The position numbers and the translations under genes were made by a program. 64,000 bases of DNA from an uncultured Spirochaetales bacterium (GTDB taxonomy: Bacteria > Spirochaetota > Spirochaetia > Sphaerochaetales > Sphaerochaetaceae): contig CASDZV010000046.1 in assembly GCA_949285905.1 (NCBI GenBank), positions 1-64,000 of the forward strand, given 5' to 3'. Below are positions 34,517 through 43,313 of this stretch, one piece after another. A model generated the notes under the pieces. That model did not search any database and was not told where the DNA came from. It saw only the letters and a list, made by a program, of their open reading frames with translations. Position 1 is the stretch's first letter. Each line of letters starts with the position of its first letter.

Positions 34517-34542
34517 GGTGGAGGCCTTTATTGGCCCCCACC
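34517..34542 (-). terminator. Hairpin between binding-protein and permease genes (attenuating or 3'-stabilising)
   Basis: GGTGGGGGCC and GGCCTCCACC pair over 10 bp with one G-U and a six-base loop. There is no T-tract on the transcribed strand, so it is more likely a 3'-end stabiliser or partial stop that raises binding-protein mRNA over permease mRNA than a full terminator. Confidence 0.55.
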
Positions 34543-34567
34543 GTTTTCTGATTACAGCTGCACTCAA

Positions 34568-35839
34568 TCAACCATTTGCGCGGTCGCAGATTGCCTGAGC
34601 TCTCTGCTGTGCTCTTGCAGCTGCTTCTTCCGGTGTCATTGCGCCGGAAAGCACGTTCTGATATGCCTCACCGTGGATATCTCTAACCTCACCATATCCT
34701 TCGATTGTTGGCTGTGTGTAATCGCTCTCAAGGCCAGCGAGGAATCCTGCCATCTCCGGCTTCTCGAGAATAGGATCGTCAGTTGAGAAGTTCTTTGCAG
34801 GAAGACGTCCTGTCAGCTCTGCAAATGCCTCACCGTTCTCATCAGAGCAGAGATACATGAGGAACTCAGCGACTGCTTCCTTGTGCTCACAGTCCTTGTT
34901 GATATAGAAAGCAGAGCCGGAAGGAATAGCTGCGAATCTCTCAACAGCAGGAATCGGGAACGAACCAAGCTTGCCCTTGAGTTCAGGAACCTGGGATGTG
35001 ATAGCTCCGATAGCGTTCGATCCTGTGATGAGCATTGCTGCACGGCCAGAAGAGAAGAGGCTGACTGCTGTCGGGTAATCAGTTTCCATGACTCCTGGAG
35101 GACATACATGATACTTAACATCGAGATCTGTGTATGCTCTGAGTGCGTCAATATACTCCTGGCTTCCTACATCTGTCTGCCACTTGCCATTCTCATCAAG
35201 ATAGAACTCATCAACGCCGAAGTTTCTGATGACATGGGCAAAACGTCCTTCGCCTGAGTCATTCTTTGCACCGACGAGTGCCATACCATAGCTGTCACCC
35301 TTTGTTAATGCCTGGCAAGCTTCTACCATCTCTTCCCATGTTGTTGGCGGCACGATTCCGTTAGCATCGAAGATGTCCTTTCTGTAAAGAACTCCTGGAG
35401 GCGCTGCGAACCATGGAAGACCATATCTGACACCATCCTTAGAGAAGAGGTTGAGATAGTTCTCATTGAACTGTGCAAGGTACTCTTCATCGAAGATCTC
35501 TGAAATGTCTGCGGCAACACCGAGGTCAATGATGTTCTGTGCAGATGACTCATGAACAAGCCAGAAATCAGGCATATTACCAGCTGTTGCAAGGGCAATG
35601 TATCTTGTCAGAAGATCGTTGGAAGCTACACCAATGACCTTGACCTGGATATCAGGATGCTCAGCATTGAACTGGTCGATAATCTGCTGCTCATAATCGC
35701 CTTCAGGTGACTCGAGGATTGTAGAAGAGATGTACTCAATGACAATTGGGCCATCAGATGCTTCCTCAGAAGAACCACTTGCGAATACACCGATCGGCAA
35801 GAGCATCAGAGCGATAAGAAATACTGCTAATTTTCTCAT
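34568..35839 (-). CDS. Extracellular solute-binding protein family 1 (sugar or sugar-acid importer)
   Basis: A 423-residue family 1 protein. AAAAGGAGAAACG sets ATG 35839. The signal peptide ends GVFASGSSEEASDG with no lipobox cysteine. The mature chain begins IVIEYISSTILESPEGDYEQ and has the FYINKDC and LITGSNAIGAIT segments typical of family 1. Because the operon also encodes an aldonate dehydratase, KDG kinase and aldolase, the ligand is probably an aldonate, uronate or a glycoside containing one. Confidence 0.91.
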   Translation of the reverse strand: MRKLAVFLIALMLLPIGVFASGSSEEASDGPIVIEYISSTILESPEGDYEQQIIDQFNAEHPDIQVKVIGVASNDLLTRYIALATAGNMPDFWLVHESSAQNIIDLGVAADISEIFDEEYLAQFNENYLNLFSKDGVRYGLPWFAAPPGVLYRKDIFDANGIVPPTTWEEMVEACQALTKGDSYGMALVGAKNDSGEGRFAHVIRNFGVDEFYLDENGKWQTDVGSQEYIDALRAYTDLDVKYHVCPPGVMETDYPTAVSLFSSGRAAMLITGSNAIGAITSQVPELKGKLGSFPIPAVERFAAIPSGSAFYINKDCEHKEAVAEFLMYLCSDENGEAFAELTGRLPAKNFSTDDPILEKPEMAGFLAGLESDYTQPTIEGYGEVRDIHGEAYQNVLSGAMTPEEAAARAQQRAQAICDRANG

Positions 35840-35859
35840 ACGTTTCTCCTTTTTTATAT

Positions 35860-37014
35860 TTACCATTCGATAGGAGTTCCATCGAATGTATGCTCGATTG
35901 GATTCTTCCAGTCATGCTTGACTGCACTCTTTTCCTTCACCACATCCTCATCGATATCGATGCCAAGGCCAGGGCCTGCAGGAGGAATGATGAATCCATC
36001 CTTGTACTGGAAGACTTCAGGATTCTTAAGACAGCAGAGGAAAGGATTCTCCTTTCTCTGGTCATGGATATCAATGGACTGTTCCTGGAACACAGCATTA
36101 GGAACTGCTGTATCAAGCTGGATACAGGATGCAAAAGCGATAACTCCGAGCGGGCAATGCGGTGCGACAGCACAGTCATACGCCTCTGCCATTGCGGCAA
36201 TCCTCACACACTCGCTGATACCGCCAGCATGGGAAAGATCAGGCTGGACAATATCTGTAGCACCATCTGTGAAGACTTCCTTGAAATCCCAGCGGTTATA
36301 AAGTCTCTCACCCTGGGCAATCGGAGTATGGCACCACTTCACAAGTTCCTTAAGCGCTTCCTTGTTTGTCGGAAGAACAGGCTCTTCCATGAATGAAAGG
36401 CCAAGCTTATCAAGCTCGTATGCGATAACCTTTGCCATTGGCTTATGGACGCGGCCATGGAAATCGATGGCGAAATCCGCGCTTTTGCCGATTGCTTCCT
36501 TCACAGCAGTTGCTTTTTCCACAACAAAATCAACAACACTCGAATCATCCACAAAGGCCATGGAAGGAATGAGGGAGGACTTAATCAGTTTATATCCATC
36601 CTCGAAAACAGCTTTCTTCGCATCGGCGACAAGAGCCTCTGTTGTATCACCATGAATGCTCCTGTAAACCTTCACTCTGTTCTTCACTGCACCATTGATG
36701 AGCTCATAAACAGGCACACCATAGTATTTTCCCTTGATATCCCACAGTGCCTGATTGATGCCTGCCATAGCACTCATCAATATCGCGCCGCCACGATAGA
36801 ATGCACAGCGGTACATTGTCTGCCAGATATCCTCAATCAGCAGAGGATTCCTGCCGACAAGCTGCTTCTTCCATTCGTTCACGGCAGCTTCAACAGTAGC
36901 AGCTCTTCCTTCGATAATCGGTTCGCCCCAGCCAGAAATCCCCTCGTCTGTCTCTATCTTCAGAAACAGAAACCGGAATGGCATGTAGTACATCTTGAGA
37001 TCGGTAATTTTCAT
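35860..37014 (-). CDS. dgoD: Galactonate dehydratase-type enolase superfamily enzyme (paralogue 2)
   Basis: A 384-residue protein clearly paralogous to the one at 22914: both contain IEDIWQT-[LM]-YR, AFYRGGA and QALWDIKGK. Catalytic motifs AIDFHGRVHK, FMEEPV, QGERLYNRW, PDLSHAGGIS and APHCPLGVI are intact. ATG 37014 has GGAG upstream. It is the first gene of the operon, which suggests the aldonate is the imported compound or one step from it. Substrate stereochemistry is unresolved. Confidence 0.88.
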   Translation of the reverse strand: MKITDLKMYYMPFRFLFLKIETDEGISGWGEPIIEGRAATVEAAVNEWKKQLVGRNPLLIEDIWQTMYRCAFYRGGAILMSAMAGINQALWDIKGKYYGVPVYELINGAVKNRVKVYRSIHGDTTEALVADAKKAVFEDGYKLIKSSLIPSMAFVDDSSVVDFVVEKATAVKEAIGKSADFAIDFHGRVHKPMAKVIAYELDKLGLSFMEEPVLPTNKEALKELVKWCHTPIAQGERLYNRWDFKEVFTDGATDIVQPDLSHAGGISECVRIAAMAEAYDCAVAPHCPLGVIAFASCIQLDTAVPNAVFQEQSIDIHDQRKENPFLCCLKNPEVFQYKDGFIIPPAGPGLGIDIDEDVVKEKSAVKHDWKNPIEHTFDGTPIEW

Positions 37015-37078
37015 GGTCAACTCCATCAACTGCTTTAAACTTTTCGTATATGCAAAACAGTTTTCTTATTACGAATAA

Positions 37079-37107
37079 ACTGTAAAACACCATTGCCAAG
37101 CTGTAAA
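37079..37107 (-). promoter_or_regulatory. Putative promoter of the dgoD2-ABC-iclR-eda-kdgK operon
   Basis: Leftward, TTTACA (37107-37102) and TACAGT (37084-37079) are separated by 17 bp. An 11-bp palindrome AAAACAGTTTT (37054-37064) lies just downstream and could be a regulator site. The remaining 37108-37182 is AT-rich with no gene. Confidence 0.4.
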
Positions 37108-37182
37108 GAAAAATCTGCAAAATATTCTGCATCGAATACGATTTGTACAATATTGGATTTCAACCATGGCGGTACGCAGAAA

Positions 37183-37212
37183 AACCTCCATCAGCATAAG
37201 CGTCAGGAGGTT
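37183..37212 (-). terminator. Terminator of the FKBP gene
   Basis: AACCTCC and GGAGGTT (37212-37206 and 37189-37183) form a 7-bp stem around a 16-base loop, followed leftward by TTT. It lies 20 bp past the stop codon of the FKBP gene. Confidence 0.65.
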
Positions 37213-37232
37213 ATTTTCACGGGAACACTTTC

Positions 37233-37973
37233 TCAGGATTCCACATCAATCAGATAAGCATCGAAAATCAGGAGGGAATTGGGTTCAATACCTGTAGGAG
37301 GATTCATGCCATAACCAAGATCGGGATGTATCCAGAAGCGGCAGCGCCCGCCTTCTTTCATCAGAAGAACGCCTTCCCTGAATCCCGGTATGACAGTGCT
37401 GAGCTTCAGAACAGTAGGTTCTCCCCTCTCATAGGAAGAATCTGCCAGAGTTCCATCAAGAAGCGTCAGACGATAGTGCAGCGTTACTGTAGAGTCCTCT
37501 GTCGGTTGTACTCCTCCACCTTCTTTCAGGACTTCATACTGCAAACCGGACAATGTTGTCACAACACCATTCCGCTGCCCGTTGATGGTAAGGAATTCCT
37601 CCGCATCAGATAGATTCTGAACACTTACAGCACTGAACTGCTGCTGAGCCTCAGCCATCGAAGCCCTCTGATACTCTGACGTTATGCCACTCATCTCACT
37701 ATCAGAGTAGAACGAGGATCCTGAACTGTAGTCCAGCACACCACGCGCCATATAAGCATAGTCAAAACCTTCTCCGTATACGCCAGCAGACGACGCAAGC
37801 ATATACCCGAAAACATAGCTGAATGCATCTTCCAGAGCTTCAGGTTTAGCAAGCCCATAGACTCCTCCAGCCATTTCCGGAAGAGCCTTTCCATCTTCAG
37901 CTACCGCAATACCTCTGCTGCATGAAACGATAAGAACAGCAGAAAATAGCAACAACGCAACTTTCTTCAGCAT
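37233..37973 (-). CDS. FKBP-type peptidyl-prolyl cis-trans isomerase lipoprotein
   Basis: A 246-residue protein. The lipobox LIVSC ends a 16-residue signal, so it is anchored in a membrane and faces the periplasm. Residues about 50-150 look like an FKBP N-terminal dimerisation domain. The C-terminal FKBP domain has VTLHYRLTLLDGTLADSSY, VIPGFREGVLLMKEGG and a DLGYG motif. The start ATG 37973 follows GGAGAAGGGG; the longer frame adds a non-signal-like tail. It is a probable folding helper of the Mip/FkpA type. Confidence 0.9.
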   Translation of the reverse strand: MLKKVALLLFSAVLIVSCSRGIAVAEDGKALPEMAGGVYGLAKPEALEDAFSYVFGYMLASSAGVYGEGFDYAYMARGVLDYSSGSSFYSDSEMSGITSEYQRASMAEAQQQFSAVSVQNLSDAEEFLTINGQRNGVVTTLSGLQYEVLKEGGGVQPTEDSTVTLHYRLTLLDGTLADSSYERGEPTVLKLSTVIPGFREGVLLMKEGGRCRFWIHPDLGYGMNPPTGIEPNSLLIFDAYLIDVES

Positions 37974-38146
37974 TCTAGTCGCCCCTTCTCCCACCACTAG
38001 TAGATTAAAGCAATTTTTTTTCGTCGTAAAGATGCAAAAAACCCTATTTAAACGCTTAATTTGCGGTTTTTCACGAATTTTCACTACCCTGAAAATCAAT
38101 TTGCTTTCATTCAATAAGTGTCATATTCTGTAAAAGGAGGTCCGCT

Positions 38147-38422
38147 GTGATTGCCCTGTTCTATGCACTTGTAATTGCTTTCGGTTTTGCTGGAGGAGTC
38201 ATCATAAGAAGAAAAGGCCTGAAAATGATACAGCCTCTGGTATCAGTACTCCTCATTGGATGCGGAATTGGTCTCGTGCTGTGCCCCTTGATTTTCGGAA
38301 AGAACTTCTTCCTCTTTGATCACATACTGGAAAACTCACTGGCATTGCCTTTCCTCATTGCAATCTCAGTGGTGTCAATGATCTTCTTCATGAGCGCAGC
38401 TCTTGGCAAGAAGACAAGATAA
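38147..38422 (+). CDS. Small membrane protein of unknown function
   Basis: A 91-residue protein with GTG start 38147 and AAAGGAGG at 38133-38140. It has three hydrophobic helices (residues about 2-18, 30-46, 62-84) separated by RRKGLKM and GKNFFLFDHI. I do not recognise the family. Its last 48 bp overlap the convergent HELGH gene. The 173-bp gap upstream is shared with the FKBP promoter and contains a possible TTGCTT/TATTCT pair (38101/38124). Confidence 0.7.
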   Translation: MIALFYALVIAFGFAGGVIIRRKGLKMIQPLVSVLLIGCGIGLVLCPLIFGKNFFLFDHILENSLALPFLIAISVVSMIFFMSAALGKKTR

Positions 38423-38800
38423 GCGCACACCTTCCCTCTCTGCCCATCGCTCTGTGTAGAACCAGCAATAATTACCTTCCGGACTGTATAGAGAATACAG
38501 CAGCGCCCATACCGCAGAGGGGAGTCCAATCACCAGAAGGTACAGAGGCCCCAGTTTTGTACTCTGCACTGTATGCCCGAGCTCATGCGCTATAATGCGC
38601 TCATCAGCGCCCTCCGGCACGAAGCAGAACCATCCAAGCGACAATCCGCTTCTCAGGCTCCACGAGTAAACTGAAACGCGGCCGACACGCCGTATAAGAC
38701 GCTTTCCAGCCGCAAATCTGACAATACAGCCAAGCATAAGCTGTGGAAACTGCCAGAGAAGAAGGATAATGAATATGACGCATGAACGGATTAAAAGCAT
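38375..38800 (-). CDS. Small membrane protein with HELGH zinc-peptidase-like motif
   Basis: A 141-residue protein with an N-terminal helix (residues 2-25), then RIIAHELGHTVQ (HELGH at 72-76), a second helix (86-105) and WFYTERWAEREGVRL (117-127). HExxH followed by a downstream Glu is the ligand layout of gluzincin-type metalloproteases, so a membrane protease is possible. The protein is very short for one. It starts 8 bp after the fumarase beta-subunit stop and is the last gene of the long leftward run. Confidence 0.7.
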   Translation of the reverse strand: MLLIRSCVIFIILLLWQFPQLMLGCIVRFAAGKRLIRRVGRVSVYSWSLRSGLSLGWFCFVPEGADERIIAHELGHTVQSTKLGPLYLLVIGLPSAVWALLYSLYSPEGNYCWFYTERWAEREGVRLSCLLAKSCAHEEDH

Positions 38801-38808
38801 ATGAGCTC

Positions 38809-39336
38809 TCAGTCACCACCCTTGAACACCAGCCCCGTACTATCTATCACGCAAATCGCTGGGAACTTCTCAATTGTGAGTTTCAGAAGCGCCTCTGGTC
38901 CCAGCTCAGGGTATGCGACTATCTCCGCGCTTTTGATGCATGAAGCATATAGTGCACCACACCCACCATATGCCTGGAGGTAAAGGCCATGACACTCCTC
39001 GATTGCTTTCCTCACTTCTTCGCTTCTTGGTCCTTTCCCTACCATCAGCTTCAACCCCGCTCTTATAAGAGAAGGAGAGAACGGATCCATGCGGGCACTT
39101 GTCGTAGGCCCTGCAGCTCCGATGGGGAATCCCTCTGGTGCAGGACTCGGCCCCATGTAATAAATTCCATTGCCTTCGAAAGGAAACGGGACCTCTTTTG
39201 ACAGTGACAATGCATCGAAAAGCCTTTTGTGAACCTGATCGCGTCCTACAAAAAGTATGCCGGAAAGCTCCACATCATCACCAGCTCTGACAGATTCGAG
39301 CAGATTATTGCTATATGGCAATACAAGTCTTTTCAT
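38809..39336 (-). CDS. ttdB: Fe-S type fumarate hydratase/tartrate dehydratase, beta subunit
   Basis: A 175-residue protein equivalent to the C-terminal half of class I fumarases: MGPSPAPEGFPIGAAGPTTS, then MVGKGPRSEEV and AYGGCGALYA. It pairs with the alpha subunit upstream (four-base overlap) to hydrate fumarate to malate, or a related dicarboxylate. Two-subunit forms are common in anaerobes. The substrate could also be tartrate, so the symbol is generic. Confidence 0.9.
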   Translation of the reverse strand: MKRLVLPYSNNLLESVRAGDDVELSGILFVGRDQVHKRLFDALSLSKEVPFPFEGNGIYYMGPSPAPEGFPIGAAGPTTSARMDPFSPSLIRAGLKLMVGKGPRSEEVRKAIEECHGLYLQAYGGCGALYASCIKSAEIVAYPELGPEALLKLTIEKFPAICVIDSTGLVFKGGD

Positions 39337-40172
39337 ATTTCACCCCGTCTGAACGTGATCTTTGCCCTGCGCTCTGCCCAGCAATTGACTGTCAGCGCAA
39401 CAGGAAGACCAGCAATATGAGTCGGCTCTGAAAGCACTGAGACACCAAGAGCTGTCGGATAACCGCCAAGACCGCCAGGACCTATTCCAAGGGCATTGAC
39501 AGCATCAAGAATCATCTCAGAAAGCACTTTGTCATCACTTTCCCGGAAGAAGGCTTTCTTTGAAAGAAATGCGGCTCTGTCCATTGTTCCACCGACTCCC
39601 ACACCAAGGAATACTGGAGGACATGGCTTTCCCCCTGCAGCTTTCATCATATCAACAACAGCATTCACTACACCATCTTCTCCCGCTGTCGGATTGAGCA
39701 TCCTCACGGAAGAACAGTTCTCTGAGCCGAATCCTTTGAGAAGGAATGAAAGCGTCACGCTGTCCCCATCCTCAAGTTCATAGAATATGAAAGGGGGAAG
39801 ATTTGTTCTTGTGTTGTTCCGCCCCTTATATGGATGCGTCACAACGCTCTTGCGGTAATAGCCCGCGACAGCTGCTGCTTCTGTACCTTCCATGATGACC
39901 CTCTCGATATCCGCAAGCTTTGCGTCCGAGAATCTGCCAATTGAGGCAAGACACCAGAAAACACCCGTATCCTGACACATGGGAAGACCTGTTCTCCGGC
40001 TTGTTTCAAGATTCAGCCGGATAGCATCCATCACGCTGCAGGCTTTGCCTCCACATGGGATAGCATTCATTATTGACGCCTCTATTTCCTCAGGGAGAAT
40101 ACGAGCGCTCTTTACAAGAGCTTCCTTGACCTTCTGTGATGCCTCAAACAAGATCGCCCTGTCTTGTGCCAT
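39333..40172 (-). CDS. ttdA: Fe-S type fumarate hydratase/tartrate dehydratase, alpha subunit
   Basis: A 279-residue protein containing the [4Fe-4S]-ligating cysteines in GLPMCQDTG and in SENCSSVRMLNPTAG and PCPPVFLGVGVGGTMD. Its 5' end overlaps the radical SAM gene by 29 bp. It forms the catalytic enzyme with TtdB, probably serving a reductive or partial TCA branch, or aspartate/malate metabolism. Confidence 0.91.
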   Translation of the reverse strand: MAQDRAILFEASQKVKEALVKSARILPEEIEASIMNAIPCGGKACSVMDAIRLNLETSRRTGLPMCQDTGVFWCLASIGRFSDAKLADIERVIMEGTEAAAVAGYYRKSVVTHPYKGRNNTRTNLPPFIFYELEDGDSVTLSFLLKGFGSENCSSVRMLNPTAGEDGVVNAVVDMMKAAGGKPCPPVFLGVGVGGTMDRAAFLSKKAFFRESDDKVLSEMILDAVNALGIGPGGLGGYPTALGVSVLSEPTHIAGLPVALTVNCWAERRAKITFRRGEI

Positions 40173-41118
40173 TTCTTTCCATCCTTTCTTCCAGATGTCT
40201 CAGGAATTTCGATTTATCGGGGAATACACGCGGAGCAAGCAGTCTGTGATACGGCGTCTCCGAAATAAGCCGTTCGATGATAATATCACTTTTAAGATGC
40301 CGGAGGAAAAGCTCTGTATCTTCAAGTGTCCGCTCCTCAGACATCACTGTAACAAGGCCTGACAGATAATCATCTGAAAGCGCCGTTCCTCCTGTTATGT
40401 GAAGATTATGAATCTTAACAGCCTCCGCTCCTGATTTGTTCACAGCCTCTGCTGTACGTACAAAATGCCCCCTGCCCTCCCCAGGCAAGCCGAGGATGAC
40501 ATGCGTTGCGACCTTCAGATGATGGCGGTGTGCCCTCTCAGCAGCATCCATATAGCACGCGAGGTCATGACCGCGGTTAATTGATGCAAGAGTAAAGTCA
40601 TCAGCACTCTGAAGACCGAATTCAACCCACACATCCCGGTCTTCTGTTATATACGATTCAAGAAGATCCAGCACATCCTCTCCTACCGTGTCCGGACGCG
40701 TTGATATCAAGAGCTCCTTGAACGGCAGTACAGACAGCCCCTCATCGTAAACGCGTCTGAGGTTCTCAACAGTATCATATGTATTTGTCCAGGACTGGAA
40801 CGACAGCGAGAAAAGCCGGGCTTTATAGCGTCTGGACAGGAACTCCTTGCCTCGCTCTATCTGCTCTCTTATTGAAAGAAGCCTCGGAAGGATGGTATCT
40901 GCTTTTACACTGTCATATGCCGCGCTTCTTCTATATGAAGATTCTGCAGAGCGCTGATAAACAGCAATGGAGCCAGTACCATCGCAGAATGCACAGCCAC
41001 CATGGCGTGATTTATCGCGGTTAGGACAGGAAAAACCTCCATCGACTCCGATACGGTATACAGATTCACCGTACTTCCTCTTCAGATATGAAGAATAGGT
41101 ATTCCATCGCGTGTACAT
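40144..41118 (-). CDS. TIGR01212 family radical SAM protein (YhcC-like)
   Basis: A 324-residue protein starting MYTRWNTYSSYLKRKYG. The family's cysteine arrangement CPNRDKSRHGGCAFC (residues about 31-45) is the radical SAM cluster site, and VWVEFGLQSADD and THVILGLPGEG are typical downstream motifs. The reaction of YhcC-like proteins is not established. ATG 41118 overlaps the patatin-protein stop (TAATG). Confidence 0.92.
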   Translation of the reverse strand: MYTRWNTYSSYLKRKYGESVYRIGVDGGFSCPNRDKSRHGGCAFCDGTGSIAVYQRSAESSYRRSAAYDSVKADTILPRLLSIREQIERGKEFLSRRYKARLFSLSFQSWTNTYDTVENLRRVYDEGLSVLPFKELLISTRPDTVGEDVLDLLESYITEDRDVWVEFGLQSADDFTLASINRGHDLACYMDAAERAHRHHLKVATHVILGLPGEGRGHFVRTAEAVNKSGAEAVKIHNLHITGGTALSDDYLSGLVTVMSEERTLEDTELFLRHLKSDIIIERLISETPYHRLLAPRVFPDKSKFLRHLEERMERNGTRQGDLV

Positions 41119-43304
41119 TATTCGATACCGATCATGAATGACACGCGGGGTGTCATCGAGATATGAAGCCCTGCAGTAATCTGCCCGAACTGTGTTGCTA
41201 TACCGACTGCGACATATCCTCCGATATCCATCTGATCATCTGCCATCAGGAGCTCGGAATACGGCACAAGACTCCGGGAATGGAGAGCAGAAAGCTCATC
41301 ATGCTCTCCTCCGTAAATCTCACAGAAGATACCGGCATCAAGGAAGACAGAGAGAGGCAGCGGCAGCCTTATGCCACCCATGAGATATATGTAATCAGAG
41401 ACTGCAATGCCCATTTCTGTTGATGTATATGCTTCTGACAAATCCAGAGGGCGGCGTATCGTCGCTGTTTTGCCACGCATTATGAATTTGAATATATCAG
41501 TGGGACCAAAGCTACCGAAGATGTCGGCAGTGAATGAATATGAGAATTCATTCTGCGGGAAGTCCCCGCCTACTTTCAGCATCATCTCAGCCTCGACACC
41601 ATTATTGGCAGCGCTGTTACCATCATATGCATCCAGCACAAGACCGAACCCTGCATAAGGGAAAGAGAAGTGATGATCCCGGACATTGCTTTCCGTCAGA
41701 TATGTATAATCATAGCCTAAGACGACATCGAGACGGAGATTGCGAAGAGGGATATATCCAAGACCCGCTTTCGCGAATAATCCGACATCGCTGGAGAATG
41801 TATAGTCATGTGTGCCTGGAATGGATGAATACGCATGCTGGCCATACCTGAGCCCGATATCCCCATACAGGAATGCGGAAGCAAGGAATGGATACTGTAG
41901 CCCCGCATCGATTGTAATGCCTTCGTTGACAACAATCCCATAAGTGAAATCAAGGCGATCCAGCACTTCCATGCGGCCAGAGACCGTGAAGTCCGGGGTA
42001 TAGGCAAAGTACGGGGCTGTGCCATCATCTGATCCGTCATAACGGATACCAAGTCCTCCGCTGAGGCCGAGATGAATACTGCCGGACAAAGACGGATAGT
42101 GCTCACCTTGCACAGATATCACGCCATCCCTGATGTCATAAGTCACAGCTTTCAGTCCTTCATGGCGTCTGATGTCATCAAGAAGGCGCTCAAGCTCCGT
42201 CATCGTCCAGTAATCCATCTCACGGCCCTCGAATTCAGAGAGGTCATGAGCATATGATGAAGGGATATTTCCATCGAAAGTGACACGCCTGATCACAGGA
42301 GAATCAAGAGAAGCATAACTCTCCCTTTCCATCGGAAGCCATCTTTCAAGCCTTTTTTCCAGCTCATCGAAGACGCTCTGGCTTTCCTCAACAGCTTTGC
42401 GTCCTGCTTCGAGAATCTCCTCTCCTGAACCGAAGCTCATTGAAGAGTAATCGGAAATATATGGAACAATGACCCAGTCCGCCTCATCATAGTTCTCGGC
42501 TGAATTCGGCAGCGTAAGATAGTCTGCAAACTGTCCGAAGACGCCAGAGAGCGTTGACATATCATTCCTGCTGTCACCGTAACGATGCCGGGAATCATTG
42601 ACGTCGACTGCAAGGACAATATCTGCACCAAGATCACGTGCGATATCCGCAGGAAGATTATCCTCAAGCCCCCCATCAATCACATAGCTGCCATCATCGA
42701 GGCGGACAGGAGCAAATACAATAGGTATGGCCATCGAAGCGCGCACTGCGTCGAAGAGAGAACCGGACGAGAAGACAACTTTCCTGTTGTTCGTTATATC
42801 GGTACCGACAGCTCTGAAAGGAATCGAGAGATCATCGAAATCGTCAATATAGAGGACCTTGGAGAGATGACGACGGAGAAACCCATTGATGTACTGATCA
42901 TCAATAAGTCCGTTCGAGGCCCCGAATCCAGAAGCACCGAACTCGACTGTCAGCAGATTTGTATCATAATCAGTAAAAGGACTCGGAATTATCTCTGATT
43001 CTCTTATCGCATAGAGATGCAGGAAATAACTCATGAGGTCCGTCTCTGTCACAAGCTTCTCAAGCTCCTCCCCCGAGTATCCTGCGGCATAGAGACTGCC
43101 GACCACGGCACCCATGCTGGTGCCTATTATCATATCAGGAACGATGCCTCGCCTGTCGAGCTCCTCAAGAACCGGAATATGCGCAATACCTCTTGCGCCT
43201 CCGCCTGAGAGCACAAGAGCGAACTTGGGACGGAATATCGAAGCGGGAAGAACGGCAAGCACCGCAGAAAGCAGCATGGCGACAACTAACAGCTTCTTCT
43301 TCAC
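41118..43304 (-). CDS. Patatin-like phospholipase with C-terminal outer-membrane barrel (type Vd-like)
   Basis: A 728-residue fusion. The signal peptide (1-22) is followed by a patatin domain (about 28-300) with the oxyanion loop SGGGARG, nucleophile GTSMG (Ser63) and the catalytic Asp in DGG (Asp210). A short POTRA-like segment (about 345-410) and a BamA/Omp85-like 16-strand barrel (about 420-728) follow. This architecture matches PlpD-type secreted phospholipases. GTG 43304 has AGGAGG overlapping the fmt stop. Confidence 0.9.
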   Translation of the reverse strand: MKKKLLVVAMLLSAVLAVLPASIFRPKFALVLSGGGARGIAHIPVLEELDRRGIVPDMIIGTSMGAVVGSLYAAGYSGEELEKLVTETDLMSYFLHLYAIRESEIIPSPFTDYDTNLLTVEFGASGFGASNGLIDDQYINGFLRRHLSKVLYIDDFDDLSIPFRAVGTDITNNRKVVFSSGSLFDAVRASMAIPIVFAPVRLDDGSYVIDGGLEDNLPADIARDLGADIVLAVDVNDSRHRYGDSRNDMSTLSGVFGQFADYLTLPNSAENYDEADWVIVPYISDYSSMSFGSGEEILEAGRKAVEESQSVFDELEKRLERWLPMERESYASLDSPVIRRVTFDGNIPSSYAHDLSEFEGREMDYWTMTELERLLDDIRRHEGLKAVTYDIRDGVISVQGEHYPSLSGSIHLGLSGGLGIRYDGSDDGTAPYFAYTPDFTVSGRMEVLDRLDFTYGIVVNEGITIDAGLQYPFLASAFLYGDIGLRYGQHAYSSIPGTHDYTFSSDVGLFAKAGLGYIPLRNLRLDVVLGYDYTYLTESNVRDHHFSFPYAGFGLVLDAYDGNSAANNGVEAEMMLKVGGDFPQNEFSYSFTADIFGSFGPTDIFKFIMRGKTATIRRPLDLSEAYTSTEMGIAVSDYIYLMGGIRLPLPLSVFLDAGIFCEIYGGEHDELSALHSRSLVPYSELLMADDQMDIGGYVAVGIATQFGQITAGLHISMTPRVSFMIGIE

Positions 43305-43313
43305 AATATCCTC

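Noticed and set aside
36445-37038. 197-codon frame opposite the second dehydratase
   Set aside because: The opposite strand encodes an enzyme with all catalytic motifs; this frame has no ribosome site or recognisable domain.
38036-38073. AAAAACC and GGTTTTT stem between the FKBP gene and the small membrane protein
   Set aside because: The stem is short and A/T-rich with a 20-base loop and lies in a divergent promoter gap where no terminator is needed.
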